From NCBI GenBank assembly GCA_016223135.1, contig JACRPQ010000004.1, positions 434,001-498,000 on the forward strand: DNA of 64,000 nucleotides. Direction: 5' to 3'. Shown piece after piece: positions 18,953 to 26,130 of this stretch. The translations under genes and the position numbers were made by a program. Numbering within the stretch: the stretch's first letter is position 1; the number at the start of each line of letters is the position of its first letter. The stretch comes from Chloroflexota bacterium. GTDB taxonomy: Bacteria; Chloroflexota; Anaerolineae; Anaerolineales; Villigracilaceae. The notes beneath the pieces are model-generated. The model had not been told where the DNA came from. It ran no database searches and saw nothing but the letters and a program-made list of their open reading frames with translations.

Positions 18953-20040
18953 CTATGGAATTGGGATGTAAAATGGATTGGGGTTGGCGGCTGACCATAG
19001 ATATAGCGCCGCAGGATACCCAAATTGACTCATACAGTTCAAATATGGCCCGGATGTTCTTGGGTCAGTGACCTGATTCAGTCCAAACCCCGATACAGCA
19101 GGATTGACCGAAAGTGGGCTTAATCGATATGCGATGGCTTGGCTTCTGTAAGTGTCTGCGCCCCACTTAAAAACATCGAAGTATATTTGATCAAGTTGAT
19201 TTGAGTTATTGTATGCACTCTGTGTACTCTGTAGACTCCATGCATAATCTACTCCATACTGTTCTGCTTCAAGGCGCAACACTATTAATTCGTTTCCGGT
19301 TACACCAAGTGCTTTTGCTTCAAAGAACATTGCCCATCCTTGCCCGCCACCACCATAGGCTTCTTTACCTTGGTATAGTAGCCAGCCATCATTTATTGCC
19401 TGTAATACAGCCGCATCCATTACTTCAGTTGTACTGCCTTCTTGGGCAAAGCTTGGGTCATTAGCCATAAAATCAATTGCGCTTCCCATATCCGCAAACC
19501 AATCTTCAAGTTCAAGATTGCTTGTGCTACCAAACTCGGCTAACCATCGCCTTCTCTCTTCTCAACCCAATTTTTCGAAATCTTTGAGGGTCTTAGCAGT
19601 GGAATAGTCACGAACACACCCCATGCCCATTTCACAATCTACGCCATGACCAGAAGGGTCAGTAAATAGAATAGGGCTATTGTTAGCGTAAGCAAACCGA
19701 TCCCATGCTTGGACGCCTTGCGTTTGGGTCGGGACGATGGTGTCTGCCTGCGTGAAGCGTCCCGGCGACGGGTCGTATCCCCTCCACTTCGTTACGGGGA
19801 CGCTGCGCAGCCAGCAGGCATTGTAGAAGTACAGCCCCAGGCAGGTCTCGTTGCGCTGAGTGGTGAACTGGTAGGGGGTGTAGGTCATGTCGCTGGTGTA
19901 AAGCGTCTTGTCCTTGCGATGCACCCCCGTAGCAAAGCGAAGGGGGCAGGGTTTGTCTCTCAACTCTGAGACGATATTCCCGTTGGCATCGGTCATGAGG
20001 CTGGTGGTGCCAAGGCTTGTGCTAAGCATGGTCGAAAGGA
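18953..20040 (-). pseudogene. RHS core fragment 6 with 180-residue tip and in-frame TGA
   Basis: The core (GTTSLMTDANGNIVSELR, LYFYNACW, YDPSPGRFTQADT, FAYANNSPILFTDPSGHG) runs into a tip (VDCEMGMGCVRDYSTAKT). A TGA at 19562-19564 follows LKDFEKLG. The same frame continues without another stop (EERRRWLAEFGSTSNLELED ... PNPFYIPIP) to 18953, and there is no frameshift. This is the cleanest of the interrupted tips: one base change would restore it. Two small insertions are present, one after SELR and one (LRSVPVTKWRG) before YDPSPGR. No toxin family is recognised. Confidence 0.7.
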
Positions 20041-20173
20041 TGATTGGGAGCCTTACGCAATGAAAACAGGTGTCTGTTGATGTTCTATACCATCGTCTCC
20101 TGTTTGAAACTCAGAGAAATCGCCATACCGATCTGAAAAAACTCCCGATTTTATTTACACAATTTTTGACATA
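20041..20173. other. AT-rich spacer inside the RHS island
   Basis: No reading frame or clear RHS similarity was seen. It separates RHS fragment 6 from the 144-residue gene. The edge at about 20011-20040 holds one of the short TGAGC/TCGAAGG-like palindromic words. Confidence 0.4.
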
Positions 20174-20608
20174 CTACTGTCCAGTATCGAAATATGGATC
20201 AAGTATTTGATTCCCCTTTTGATTTCGAATTTGATCTAGAAATCTTTCAATTTCGATATAAACATCTCTATGGATATCCTTCCTGTTCTCCAACGATAGT
20301 ACTTGTGCATAGCTTTCCTGTAGACCGAGATTACCAATAACGGCAAGTGTTTCTCGCATTAAATTGACTGAACCCTTACTGGTCCAGTTCAACTCCTTTA
20401 ATAAGCTTGAAACATATTTGTCCACTTTAGTTTTTATACCATCATCAAGACAAGTATAAGTGTGCCATTGTCTGTCAGCTAATTCCCACAAAGCATCCAC
20501 CACATTAACAGCATCCATTTTGGGAGCAGCGTCTAATAACTTTAGAAAATATTGTTGGAGTTCTTCTGGGCTAAGATAATCTGGCAAGTTTTGAGGGCTA
20601 ATATTCAT
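20174..20608 (-). CDS. Orphan AT-rich helical protein
   Basis: 144 residues from the ATG at 20608, which lies right after the TAA of the preceding gene (TAATATG), so translation is coupled. A longer upstream frame would overlap that gene and is less likely. Mostly alpha-helical and charged (YLSPEELQQYFLKLLDAAPK, RETLAVIGNLGLQ), with no transmembrane segment or known motif. Its place between RHS fragments suggests toxin tip, immunity or cargo, but nothing in it decides this. Confidence 0.6.
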   Translation of the reverse strand: MNISPQNLPDYLSPEELQQYFLKLLDAAPKMDAVNVVDALWELADRQWHTYTCLDDGIKTKVDKYVSSLLKELNWTSKGSVNLMRETLAVIGNLGLQESYAQVLSLENRKDIHRDVYIEIERFLDQIRNQKGNQILDPYFDTGQ

Positions 20609-20609
20609 A

Positions 20610-20906
20610 TTACTTGAAATCGGTGTTCCAGGCATTTTCAATTTCGGCGATTGCATGTCTTTGTCGTTGTATTTGAGCCTTAATTTCCTGATGACAAGCC
20701 GGACAAGATGCCTTCTTACCCATATCCTCTAATTCGGCAATGACTTCCATAATCCTTAATCTTCCACGTCTAGCTCGTTCCAAGCTGCCAAAGGGTACGC
20801 CAAGAGCAGACATATAATATTCATTGTCGCACATTTCAGCGATAGAATTTATACGTTCAACAAAGCACTCTGCTGGTTTTTGGGTGTGTGCAGCATTTTC
20901 GATCAT
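20610..20906 (-). CDS. Small orphan protein with a CPACH motif
   Basis: 98 residues, helical and charged, with a CPACH motif at about residues 68-72 that could be half a metal site. It is coupled to the 144-residue protein downstream. AT-rich like the rest of the island. It starts just after RHS fragment 7, so it may encode or replace an RHS tip or be its partner. No family recognised. Confidence 0.55.
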   Translation of the reverse strand: MIENAAHTQKPAECFVERINSIAEMCDNEYYMSALGVPFGSLERARRGRLRIMEVIAELEDMGKKASCPACHQEIKAQIQRQRHAIAEIENAWNTDFK

Positions 20907-20940
20907 GTCATTTCAACCAATCTCCATATCATAGGGTTTC

Positions 20941-21135
20941 TTTGATTTGGAACAACATGATGCAGGGATGCAGGATTGTAAAAATACAACCCAGGGATGT
21001 CTCGTTGCGTTGAGCGGTGAACTGTAGGATGTGTAGGTCATGTCACTGGAGGAACGCATCTCGCCTCAAGGTTTATATTACAACTCAGAGACACCGCCGC
21101 TGGCAATCAGGCATATATTCCTTTCCTAATCAAAC
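20941..21135 (-). pseudogene. RHS core fragment 7 (degenerate)
   Basis: Conceptual translation on the minus strand gives pieces of the core (GEMRSSSDMTYTSY, RNETSLGL) in more than one frame, matching fragment 6 (TSDMTYTPYQFTTQRNETCLGLYF). Frameshifts and a stop are present. No start codon or tip. It is the remaining homology block between two cargo segments. Confidence 0.6.
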
Positions 21136-21552
21136 CTATTCCTCTCTCACGTCTCCCCAGTCAATTACCTTCATGTCATTAATGACAATATTGTCAATCT
21201 TGAAGGTCAGCCATCTGTTCTCACCAAAACAGTCCAGAACAACTCTATATCCTTCTTTCGTACCTTTTCCTCCAAGAACAGTGTCAGCCAAGTTGGTGCA
21301 TCGCTTCCCTCGATGTACATTCATCCAATCGTCAAGACGAGGCTCCAAACTTGGGTCAATCATTTCATAAGCAGCAGGATCATTATTCCTAAGTGAAACT
21401 GCAAACGCAATGGCTAGGTCAGACGCAGTTCTACAACAATGTATTAACAAATAATCTTGAACGAGCGGTGAATTTGGCGCCCAAGCCACTAAACCATAGA
21501 CCAGCACAAATACAATTAATAAAAGTATTGGAAGCATTTTCCTAAAATTCAT
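21136..21552 (-). CDS. Membrane-anchored orphan protein
   Basis: 138 residues from the ATG at 21552. One N-terminal hydrophobic segment (MLPILLLIVFVLVYGLVAW) is followed by an extracytoplasmic domain of about 105 residues with three Cys. Moderately AT-rich. It lies between RHS fragments 8 and 7. It could be an immunity protein of a lost tip; no family is recognised. The domain has an alpha+beta look, ending FKIDNIVINDMKVIDWGD. Confidence 0.6.
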   Translation of the reverse strand: MNFRKMLPILLLIVFVLVYGLVAWAPNSPLVQDYLLIHCCRTASDLAIAFAVSLRNNDPAAYEMIDPSLEPRLDDWMNVHRGKRCTNLADTVLGGKGTKEGYRVVLDCFGENRWLTFKIDNIVINDMKVIDWGDVREE

Positions 21553-21639
21553 ATTTGTACCCAATCTATATTCATTTAAGTGCTGTCAAGTCTCAGAGTT
21601 ACTTGGAATTGAATCATTTTGTAATCATACTGGCTATGG

Positions 21640-22019
21640 CATATTTACATATTGAATCACACTTGTTCTACTTTTCTGCATGGCGATGCGAGTCACTCCG
21701 GCTAAACCTGCACTGAGCGTAAGCGAAGTGCGATACTTGGTCATGACGCCATTGTCCACCTGATAATGCACTGTAACCCTTCGATAAACTCAGGGCGGGT
21801 TCTGTATGTTATTATACCCTCCACGACGGCTTTGACTTGCTTGCCGTTGCCGCCGTAGAGGAAGGAAACGTTCGCCACCCCGCTCACGGAGACGAGGCGG
21901 TTTCCCCACAGGGGCGCTACACAGTCGGTGTCGTAGGTGGATGTCAGGTGTTGAAGGGCTCTTGCGGCAATCGTTTGCAGGTGTCCGCCTTGTTGAGTCC
22001 CTCTGACTGCTGTCAATAA
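21640..22019 (-). pseudogene. RHS core fragment 8 (degenerate, upstream end of the array)
   Basis: Typical RHS strings are present (NRLVSVSGVANVSFLYGGNG, VKAVVEGIITY, and in another frame TKYR...AGVTRIAM). They are broken by small insertions at about 21700-21730 and 21777-21800 that contain TGAGC / TCGAAGG words. It has the core's earlier part only. This is the 5'-most RHS remnant on the minus strand. Confidence 0.65.
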
Positions 22020-22023
22020 ACCA

Positions 22024-22051
22024 GGAAGCCGCCCAAAACTGGACGGCTTCC
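22024..22051 (-). terminator. Stable hairpin closing a tiny minus-strand transcription unit
   Basis: On the minus strand an 11-bp stem (GGAAGCCGTCC with GGGCGGCTTCC, one G-U pair) has a loop of AGTTTT. It is followed by TGGTTTATTG, so the T tract is imperfect. It lies about 25 bases after the stop of the 15-18 codon frame at 22076-22132. Confidence 0.55.
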
Positions 22052-22075
22052 GTGGCGCGCTGCGGCTTCCTTCGC

Positions 22076-22132
22076 TTACTTGAGGAGGGATGCCGCAGCG
22101 CTGGGTTTGTAACTACTATCCATTGGGGACAT
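22076..22132 (-). CDS. Candidate micropeptide of 15-18 residues
   Basis: Minus-strand frame MSPMDSSYKPSAAASLLK. A very strong purine ribosome-binding site (AAGGAGGAGGTG) abuts the first ATG (22130-22132) and lies about 11 bases from the second ATG (22121-22123). A consensus promoter is upstream and a hairpin downstream, so the whole unit is about 160 nt. A CCTCCTC stretch at the end of the frame can pair with the GAGGAGG site, so translation could be self-limiting. It could equally be a small RNA. No known peptide family is recognised. Confidence 0.45.
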   Translation of the reverse strand: MSPMDSSYKPSAAASLLK

Positions 22133-22190
22133 CACCTCCTCCTTTCTAAAGGATGGCTGTGATTTGTTGGTTCCCCTGAACAATGACGGT

Positions 22191-22219
22191 AGTATGGCAC
22201 ACTTCAAATCGGATGTCAA
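22191..22219 (-). promoter_or_regulatory. Near-consensus sigma-70 promoter on the minus strand
   Basis: Read on the minus strand: TTGACA (22214-22219), 17-bp spacer, CATACT (22191-22196), with TGC just before the -10 (extended -10). It is one of the best promoter matches in the window, and the only near thing it could drive is the micropeptide unit and then the RHS array. Confidence 0.7.
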
Positions 22220-22379
22220 TAGGCATAAAACGGCTCTAACCGAAATGTAATTTTTATCCCGCCGCCTGCGCGCCTGTAATCGCGTAATTTGCGCTCTCCA
22301 GCGCAAAAATTGATACTTTTTGAGAGACTTCGCCAGTCCCGCAAGGCTATGCTGTGTAAAATTTCTTGTGGAGGCAGCC

Positions 22380-23975
22380 ATGAAAACCAACCCCAACCGT
22401 TTCTGGTTCATCGTCATTCTGCTGGGCTGGATGTTCGATTTCCTCTTTTGGGAAAAGCCCGGCGTGGGGATTAACTTTTTCCTCTACGTCAGCCTGTGTC
22501 TTGGCGCGGGCATTTACCTGCTCAAGATGGACGGGCTGCGCCTCGCGCCCCGCTCCAGCCTGCTCCTGCTCCCCATTGCCTTTCTCTCCGCTGTGACCTT
22601 CATCCGCCAGGAACCGCTGACAACGTTCCTCTCCATCGCCCTTACCCTCTTCCTGATGGGCGTCTTTGCCATCGTCTATCGCGGCGGGCAGTGGCTGAAC
22701 TTTAGCCTGCTCGACTACCTGTTCGGATACCTGCGTCTCTTCGGTAGCATGCTTGTGCGTCCGATTGGATTCGGCTTGGAGATGAGGAAGGAACAGCCGT
22801 CCCTGAGTCAGAAGCGAAGCGGCCGGCTCTGGGCGGTGATAAGAGGCATCGTCATTGCGCTGCCGGTCGTCGCCGTCTTTGCGTCCCTGCTTTCCTCCGC
22901 AGACCTCGTTTTCGAGGAGCGCATCAATGCGTTCCTTGAATTATTCAACATCGAAAACCTGCCCGAATACATCTTCCGGCTTGTTTATATCCTCGTCGCC
23001 GCCTATGCTCTGGCAGGCACGTACCTGCACGCCGCACAAAAATCGGATGCGCCGTTGAGTGAAAAACCGCTTGTGCCTGCATTCCTCGGCTTTACCGAGG
23101 CGGCAATTGTGCTGGGGAGCGTGGCAGTGTTGTTCGCTTTGTTTGTAATCGTCCAGTTCCAATATTTCTTCGGCGGGCAGGCGAATATTGCTGTGGAAGG
23201 CTATACCTATTCCGAATATGCCCGCCGCGGGTTCGGCGAATTGACGGCGGTGGCGTTCTTCAGTTTGCTTCTTTTGTTGGGATTGGGAGCCATCACAAAA
23301 CGCGAGAACGAGGTTCAGCGAAAGATTTTTTCAGGGCTGGGAGTTGGGCTGGTCGCATTGGTAATTGTCATGCTGGTGTCGGCGTTTCAGCGGCTGACGC
23401 TGTATGAGTTTGCCTACGGCTTCTCCCGCCTGCGGACATATACCCACGTCTTTCTGATTTGGCTGGGGCTGCTGTTGATAGCGATTGCCTTGCTGGAGGC
23501 ATTTCACCGCGAGCGCGCCATCGCTTTAACCATGCTGCTGGCGGCGCTGGGGTTTGTCGTTTCGCTCAGTGTGCTGAACGTGGATGCGTTCATCGTGCGG
23601 CAGAACATCCAGCGGGAGGCGCAGGGCGGAGGCATTGCCGCGCAAGATCGCGCCGAACTGGATGCCCGATACTTTTTGAGCCTTTCCGACGATGCTGTGC
23701 CAGCCATGGCGGATGCGTTTTTAGACCCCTCTTTGCCCGCCGCAGTGCGGGAGAAAGTGGGCGCGGTGTTGGTTTGTATGCGTTATGAACGCGAACTCGA
23801 TTGGCAGGCGATTCCGTGGCAAGCCTTCCACCTCTCCCGCCATGCCGCAGACGCCAGCCTGCGGGAGATGGAAACGACTCTGCAACCCTATGAATTGATC
23901 AAAGAGGATAGAGGGGTATTTGTGAAGACGCCAAGCGGCGGGCAGTTCGACTGTTGGGGATATTCCCCCGATTAG
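22380..23975 (+). CDS. DUF4173/DUF4153-type multi-pass membrane protein
   Basis: 531 residues from the ATG at 22380 (GGAGG site 7 bases upstream). About eleven transmembrane helices make up the first 400 residues. A soluble C-terminal region follows with the family pattern NVDAFIVRQNIQR ... LDARYFLSLSDDAVPAMADA. Family function is unknown; members are often near regulators of cell-surface or spore functions. A monocistronic layout is suggested by the terminator at 23994. Start choice avoids an upstream frame that overlaps the divergent micropeptide region. Confidence 0.82.
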   Translation: MKTNPNRFWFIVILLGWMFDFLFWEKPGVGINFFLYVSLCLGAGIYLLKMDGLRLAPRSSLLLLPIAFLSAVTFIRQEPLTTFLSIALTLFLMGVFAIVYRGGQWLNFSLLDYLFGYLRLFGSMLVRPIGFGLEMRKEQPSLSQKRSGRLWAVIRGIVIALPVVAVFASLLSSADLVFEERINAFLELFNIENLPEYIFRLVYILVAAYALAGTYLHAAQKSDAPLSEKPLVPAFLGFTEAAIVLGSVAVLFALFVIVQFQYFFGGQANIAVEGYTYSEYARRGFGELTAVAFFSLLLLLGLGAITKRENEVQRKIFSGLGVGLVALVIVMLVSAFQRLTLYEFAYGFSRLRTYTHVFLIWLGLLLIAIALLEAFHRERAIALTMLLAALGFVVSLSVLNVDAFIVRQNIQREAQGGGIAAQDRAELDARYFLSLSDDAVPAMADAFLDPSLPAAVREKVGAVLVCMRYERELDWQAIPWQAFHLSRHAADASLREMETTLQPYELIKEDRGVFVKTPSGGQFDCWGYSPD

Positions 23976-23993
23976 TTGCCTGTTGAAGACAGG

Positions 23994-24036
23994 AAGAACA
24001 TCCCGCTCATCTGCGATGCCGGGATGTTCTTTTTAT
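23994..24036 (+). terminator. Rho-independent terminator between convergent genes
   Basis: A 10-bp stem (GAACATCCCG at 23996-24005 with CGGGATGTTC at 24020-24029) with a 14-nt loop is followed by TTTTTATT. It ends the DUF4173 gene. AA/TT flanks extend the stem, and it may also slow minus-strand transcription. Confidence 0.8.
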
Positions 24037-24401
24037 TGTGGAGGCTTAAGACGGGCAGTCAGGTCGCGCAGCTGCACGAAGGAGATGGGTTTGATCATGA
24101 CAAAGTCCACCATCTCGCTATAGGCTTCGCCCATGCGCGCATCGGCGGTGGTGATGATGATAAGGGTCTTTTCGAAGCGGGTGTCCTTTTTCAGGATGTC
24201 GGTCAGTATCTGCCCGCCGGAGATGTGAGGCAGGTGCATATCCAGCAGGATGAGATAAGGCGGCTCGCCGTACAGCAGACGCTCCTGTGCCTTTTTGCCG
24301 TCGGAGGCGTGTTCCACCGTGAAGCCCACGCCGCGCAGTGCCTCGGCGAAGATGTCTGCAAGGTCCAAATCATCTTCGATGATTAATGCCAGTTCGTTCA
24401 T
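24033..24401 (-). CDS. Single-domain response regulator (CheY-like receiver)
   Basis: 122 residues, receiver domain only. The acidic pocket is EDD near residues 9-11, the phospho-acceptor is Asp54 (LILLDMHLP), the Thr/Ser switch is in IITTAD, and Lys is in MIKPIS near residue 103. No output domain, so it must signal by protein contact or in a phosphorelay. It lies 31 bases after the histidine kinase stop, in the same operon, and is the likely partner of that kinase. Confidence 0.9.
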   Translation of the reverse strand: MNELALIIEDDLDLADIFAEALRGVGFTVEHASDGKKAQERLLYGEPPYLILLDMHLPHISGGQILTDILKKDTRFEKTLIIITTADARMGEAYSEMVDFVMIKPISFVQLRDLTARLKPPQ

Positions 24402-24432
24402 GATTGCTTCTCTCCTCTTTGCGGCTCAATTT

Positions 24433-26127
24433 CTATGGCGGGGTGACCAGCGGCAGGGTGACGGTAAAGACGCTTCCCTGTCCCACTTCGCTTGCCGCTT
24501 TGATTTCGCCGTTCATCAAGTTTACCAGTTGTTTGACGATGGCAAGTCCCAGCCCAACGCCGCTGTGGGTGCGCGTGGTGCCCTCCTCCACCTGGCGGAA
24601 GGAGTCGAAGATGTGAGGCAGTTCGGAGCGAGGGATACCGCGCCCGGTGTCGGTCACTTCGATGCCCCATTTGCGAAATTCGGGGAGATGAAAAAGGCGG
24701 ATGCGGATTTCTCCCTGGTCGGTGAATTTGATGGCATTGGTGACGAGGTTGACGAGAATTTGTTCCAGGCGGGGACCATCGCCGATGATGGTTTCGGGGA
24801 GGCTGTCGTCCATTTCGCTGGTGATGCGCAGCTTTTTTTCGGCGGCGGTTTTATCGAGCAGGTTGTGAATCTGTTCGAGCAGTTCGGAGGGACGAACGGG
24901 TCCCATGTGAATGGTCAATTTGCCGGCTTCCATTTGCGCCTGGTCGAGCAGGTCGTTGATGAGCCCTAGCAGGCGGCGGGTGTTGCTGATGATGCGATTC
25001 GCCATGTTGACCTGCTTTTCGTTCATGGGACCATACACCTCTTCACGGAACATTTCGGCGTAGCCCAAAATGGCGTTGAGGGGGGTGCGCAGTTCATGCG
25101 AGACGATGGCAACGAAGGAACTCTTGAGTCTTTCCACCTCGGCTTCGCGGGTGAAGTCGCGGAAGACGGTGACAGTGCCAAGGTTGATGTTGCCCTCCTC
25201 CCGAAAGTCATAAACCTGTGCGGCGCTGACGGAGAGAGTCTTGTTTCCCCATTCGATACGGAAACTGAGGGGCTGGGTGTCGTGTTCGATCATGGCGTAG
25301 AGCAGTCCGCGGCTGCGCGCCGAGAGTTTGGGATGTTCGATGAGTTCGCGGAAGTTGCGGTTGACAATCAATTCCACCGGCAGGTCGAGCAGGCTGCGAA
25401 TGGCAGGGTTGACGAGGATGGCATTCCAGTTGCGGTCGAAGACGATGACGCCATCGGCGATGGAGTTGAGGATTGCCTGATTGCGTCCCGCTTCGAGGCG
25501 CTCGCGCGCCAGCGATTCTGCCAGAGCCTGAGTGCGTTGGTAAACGACTTGGTCGAGATTGGCGTTGATGACGCGCAGTTCATGCAGCGCTGATTCGAGG
25601 CTGCGGGCAGAGAGCCAGGAGACCAACGCCAGCAGGAAGAAACCGATGATGGCGAAAATGTTGACCGGCTGTTGAATGGAGAGCGCCAGTCCGGCAATGA
25701 TGCCGCTGCCCAGCAGGGCAAAGAGAAAACTCGCTTCGGGCAGTAAAATCAGGCTGGAGATGGCGATGGGGATGGTAAAGAGGAAGATGGAGCGCCCATT
25801 AGATAGTTGCGCTGGGGTGTCCATAGAGGTGAATACCAAGGTTAGCAATAGGAGATAGAGCAAAGATGCCCAGCGCCCAGAGAGCCTGCGGTTAATTTGA
25901 TAAATACCATAGCAGCCCAATGCCGCAACGAATGCGCCTCCCGCTAATACTACTGTTTCGAAGTTTGCCAGTTGATTAGCGAGGATGTTGCTGATTCCGA
26001 TTGCAAGAAAGCCCACCACTGCACCGGCAATGTTGCCAACCAGAATGATGTTGAGCAGCCGCCGCCGGCGGGCGTCGTCGGGGTCGGGGACTGAGACGTT
26101 AAGGATGGTATCCCAAAAGCGGTTCAT
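24433..26127 (-). CDS. Membrane-bound PAS sensor histidine kinase
   Basis: 564 residues. About six hydrophobic segments make up residues 20-190, followed by a short coiled linker. A PAS domain (about 210-320, ADGVIVFDRNWNAILVN) precedes HisKA with H-box VSHELRTPLNAILGY and HATPase_c with N-box NLVTNAIKFTD and G-boxes DTGRGI and GVGLGLAIV. The ATG is 3 bases from the stop of the diterpene cyclase gene, so it is transcribed with that cluster. It may sense membrane or metabolite state for the diterpenoid genes, or may simply be co-transcribed. Confidence 0.9.
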   Translation of the reverse strand: MNRFWDTILNVSVPDPDDARRRRLLNIILVGNIAGAVVGFLAIGISNILANQLANFETVVLAGGAFVAALGCYGIYQINRRLSGRWASLLYLLLLTLVFTSMDTPAQLSNGRSIFLFTIPIAISSLILLPEASFLFALLGSGIIAGLALSIQQPVNIFAIIGFFLLALVSWLSARSLESALHELRVINANLDQVVYQRTQALAESLARERLEAGRNQAILNSIADGVIVFDRNWNAILVNPAIRSLLDLPVELIVNRNFRELIEHPKLSARSRGLLYAMIEHDTQPLSFRIEWGNKTLSVSAAQVYDFREEGNINLGTVTVFRDFTREAEVERLKSSFVAIVSHELRTPLNAILGYAEMFREEVYGPMNEKQVNMANRIISNTRRLLGLINDLLDQAQMEAGKLTIHMGPVRPSELLEQIHNLLDKTAAEKKLRITSEMDDSLPETIIGDGPRLEQILVNLVTNAIKFTDQGEIRIRLFHLPEFRKWGIEVTDTGRGIPRSELPHIFDSFRQVEEGTTRTHSGVGLGLAIVKQLVNLMNGEIKAASEVGQGSVFTVTLPLVTPP

Positions 26128-26130
26128 GGT

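Noticed and set aside
13275-19564. Selenocysteine at the in-frame TGA codons
   Set aside because: No selenoprotein family is recognised and no SECIS-like hairpin was evident just after the TGAs; decay is simpler.
11073-22019. One giant RHS gene broken by frameshifts
   Set aside because: The same core segment recurs eight times with different cargo between, so it is an array of fragments rather than one gene.
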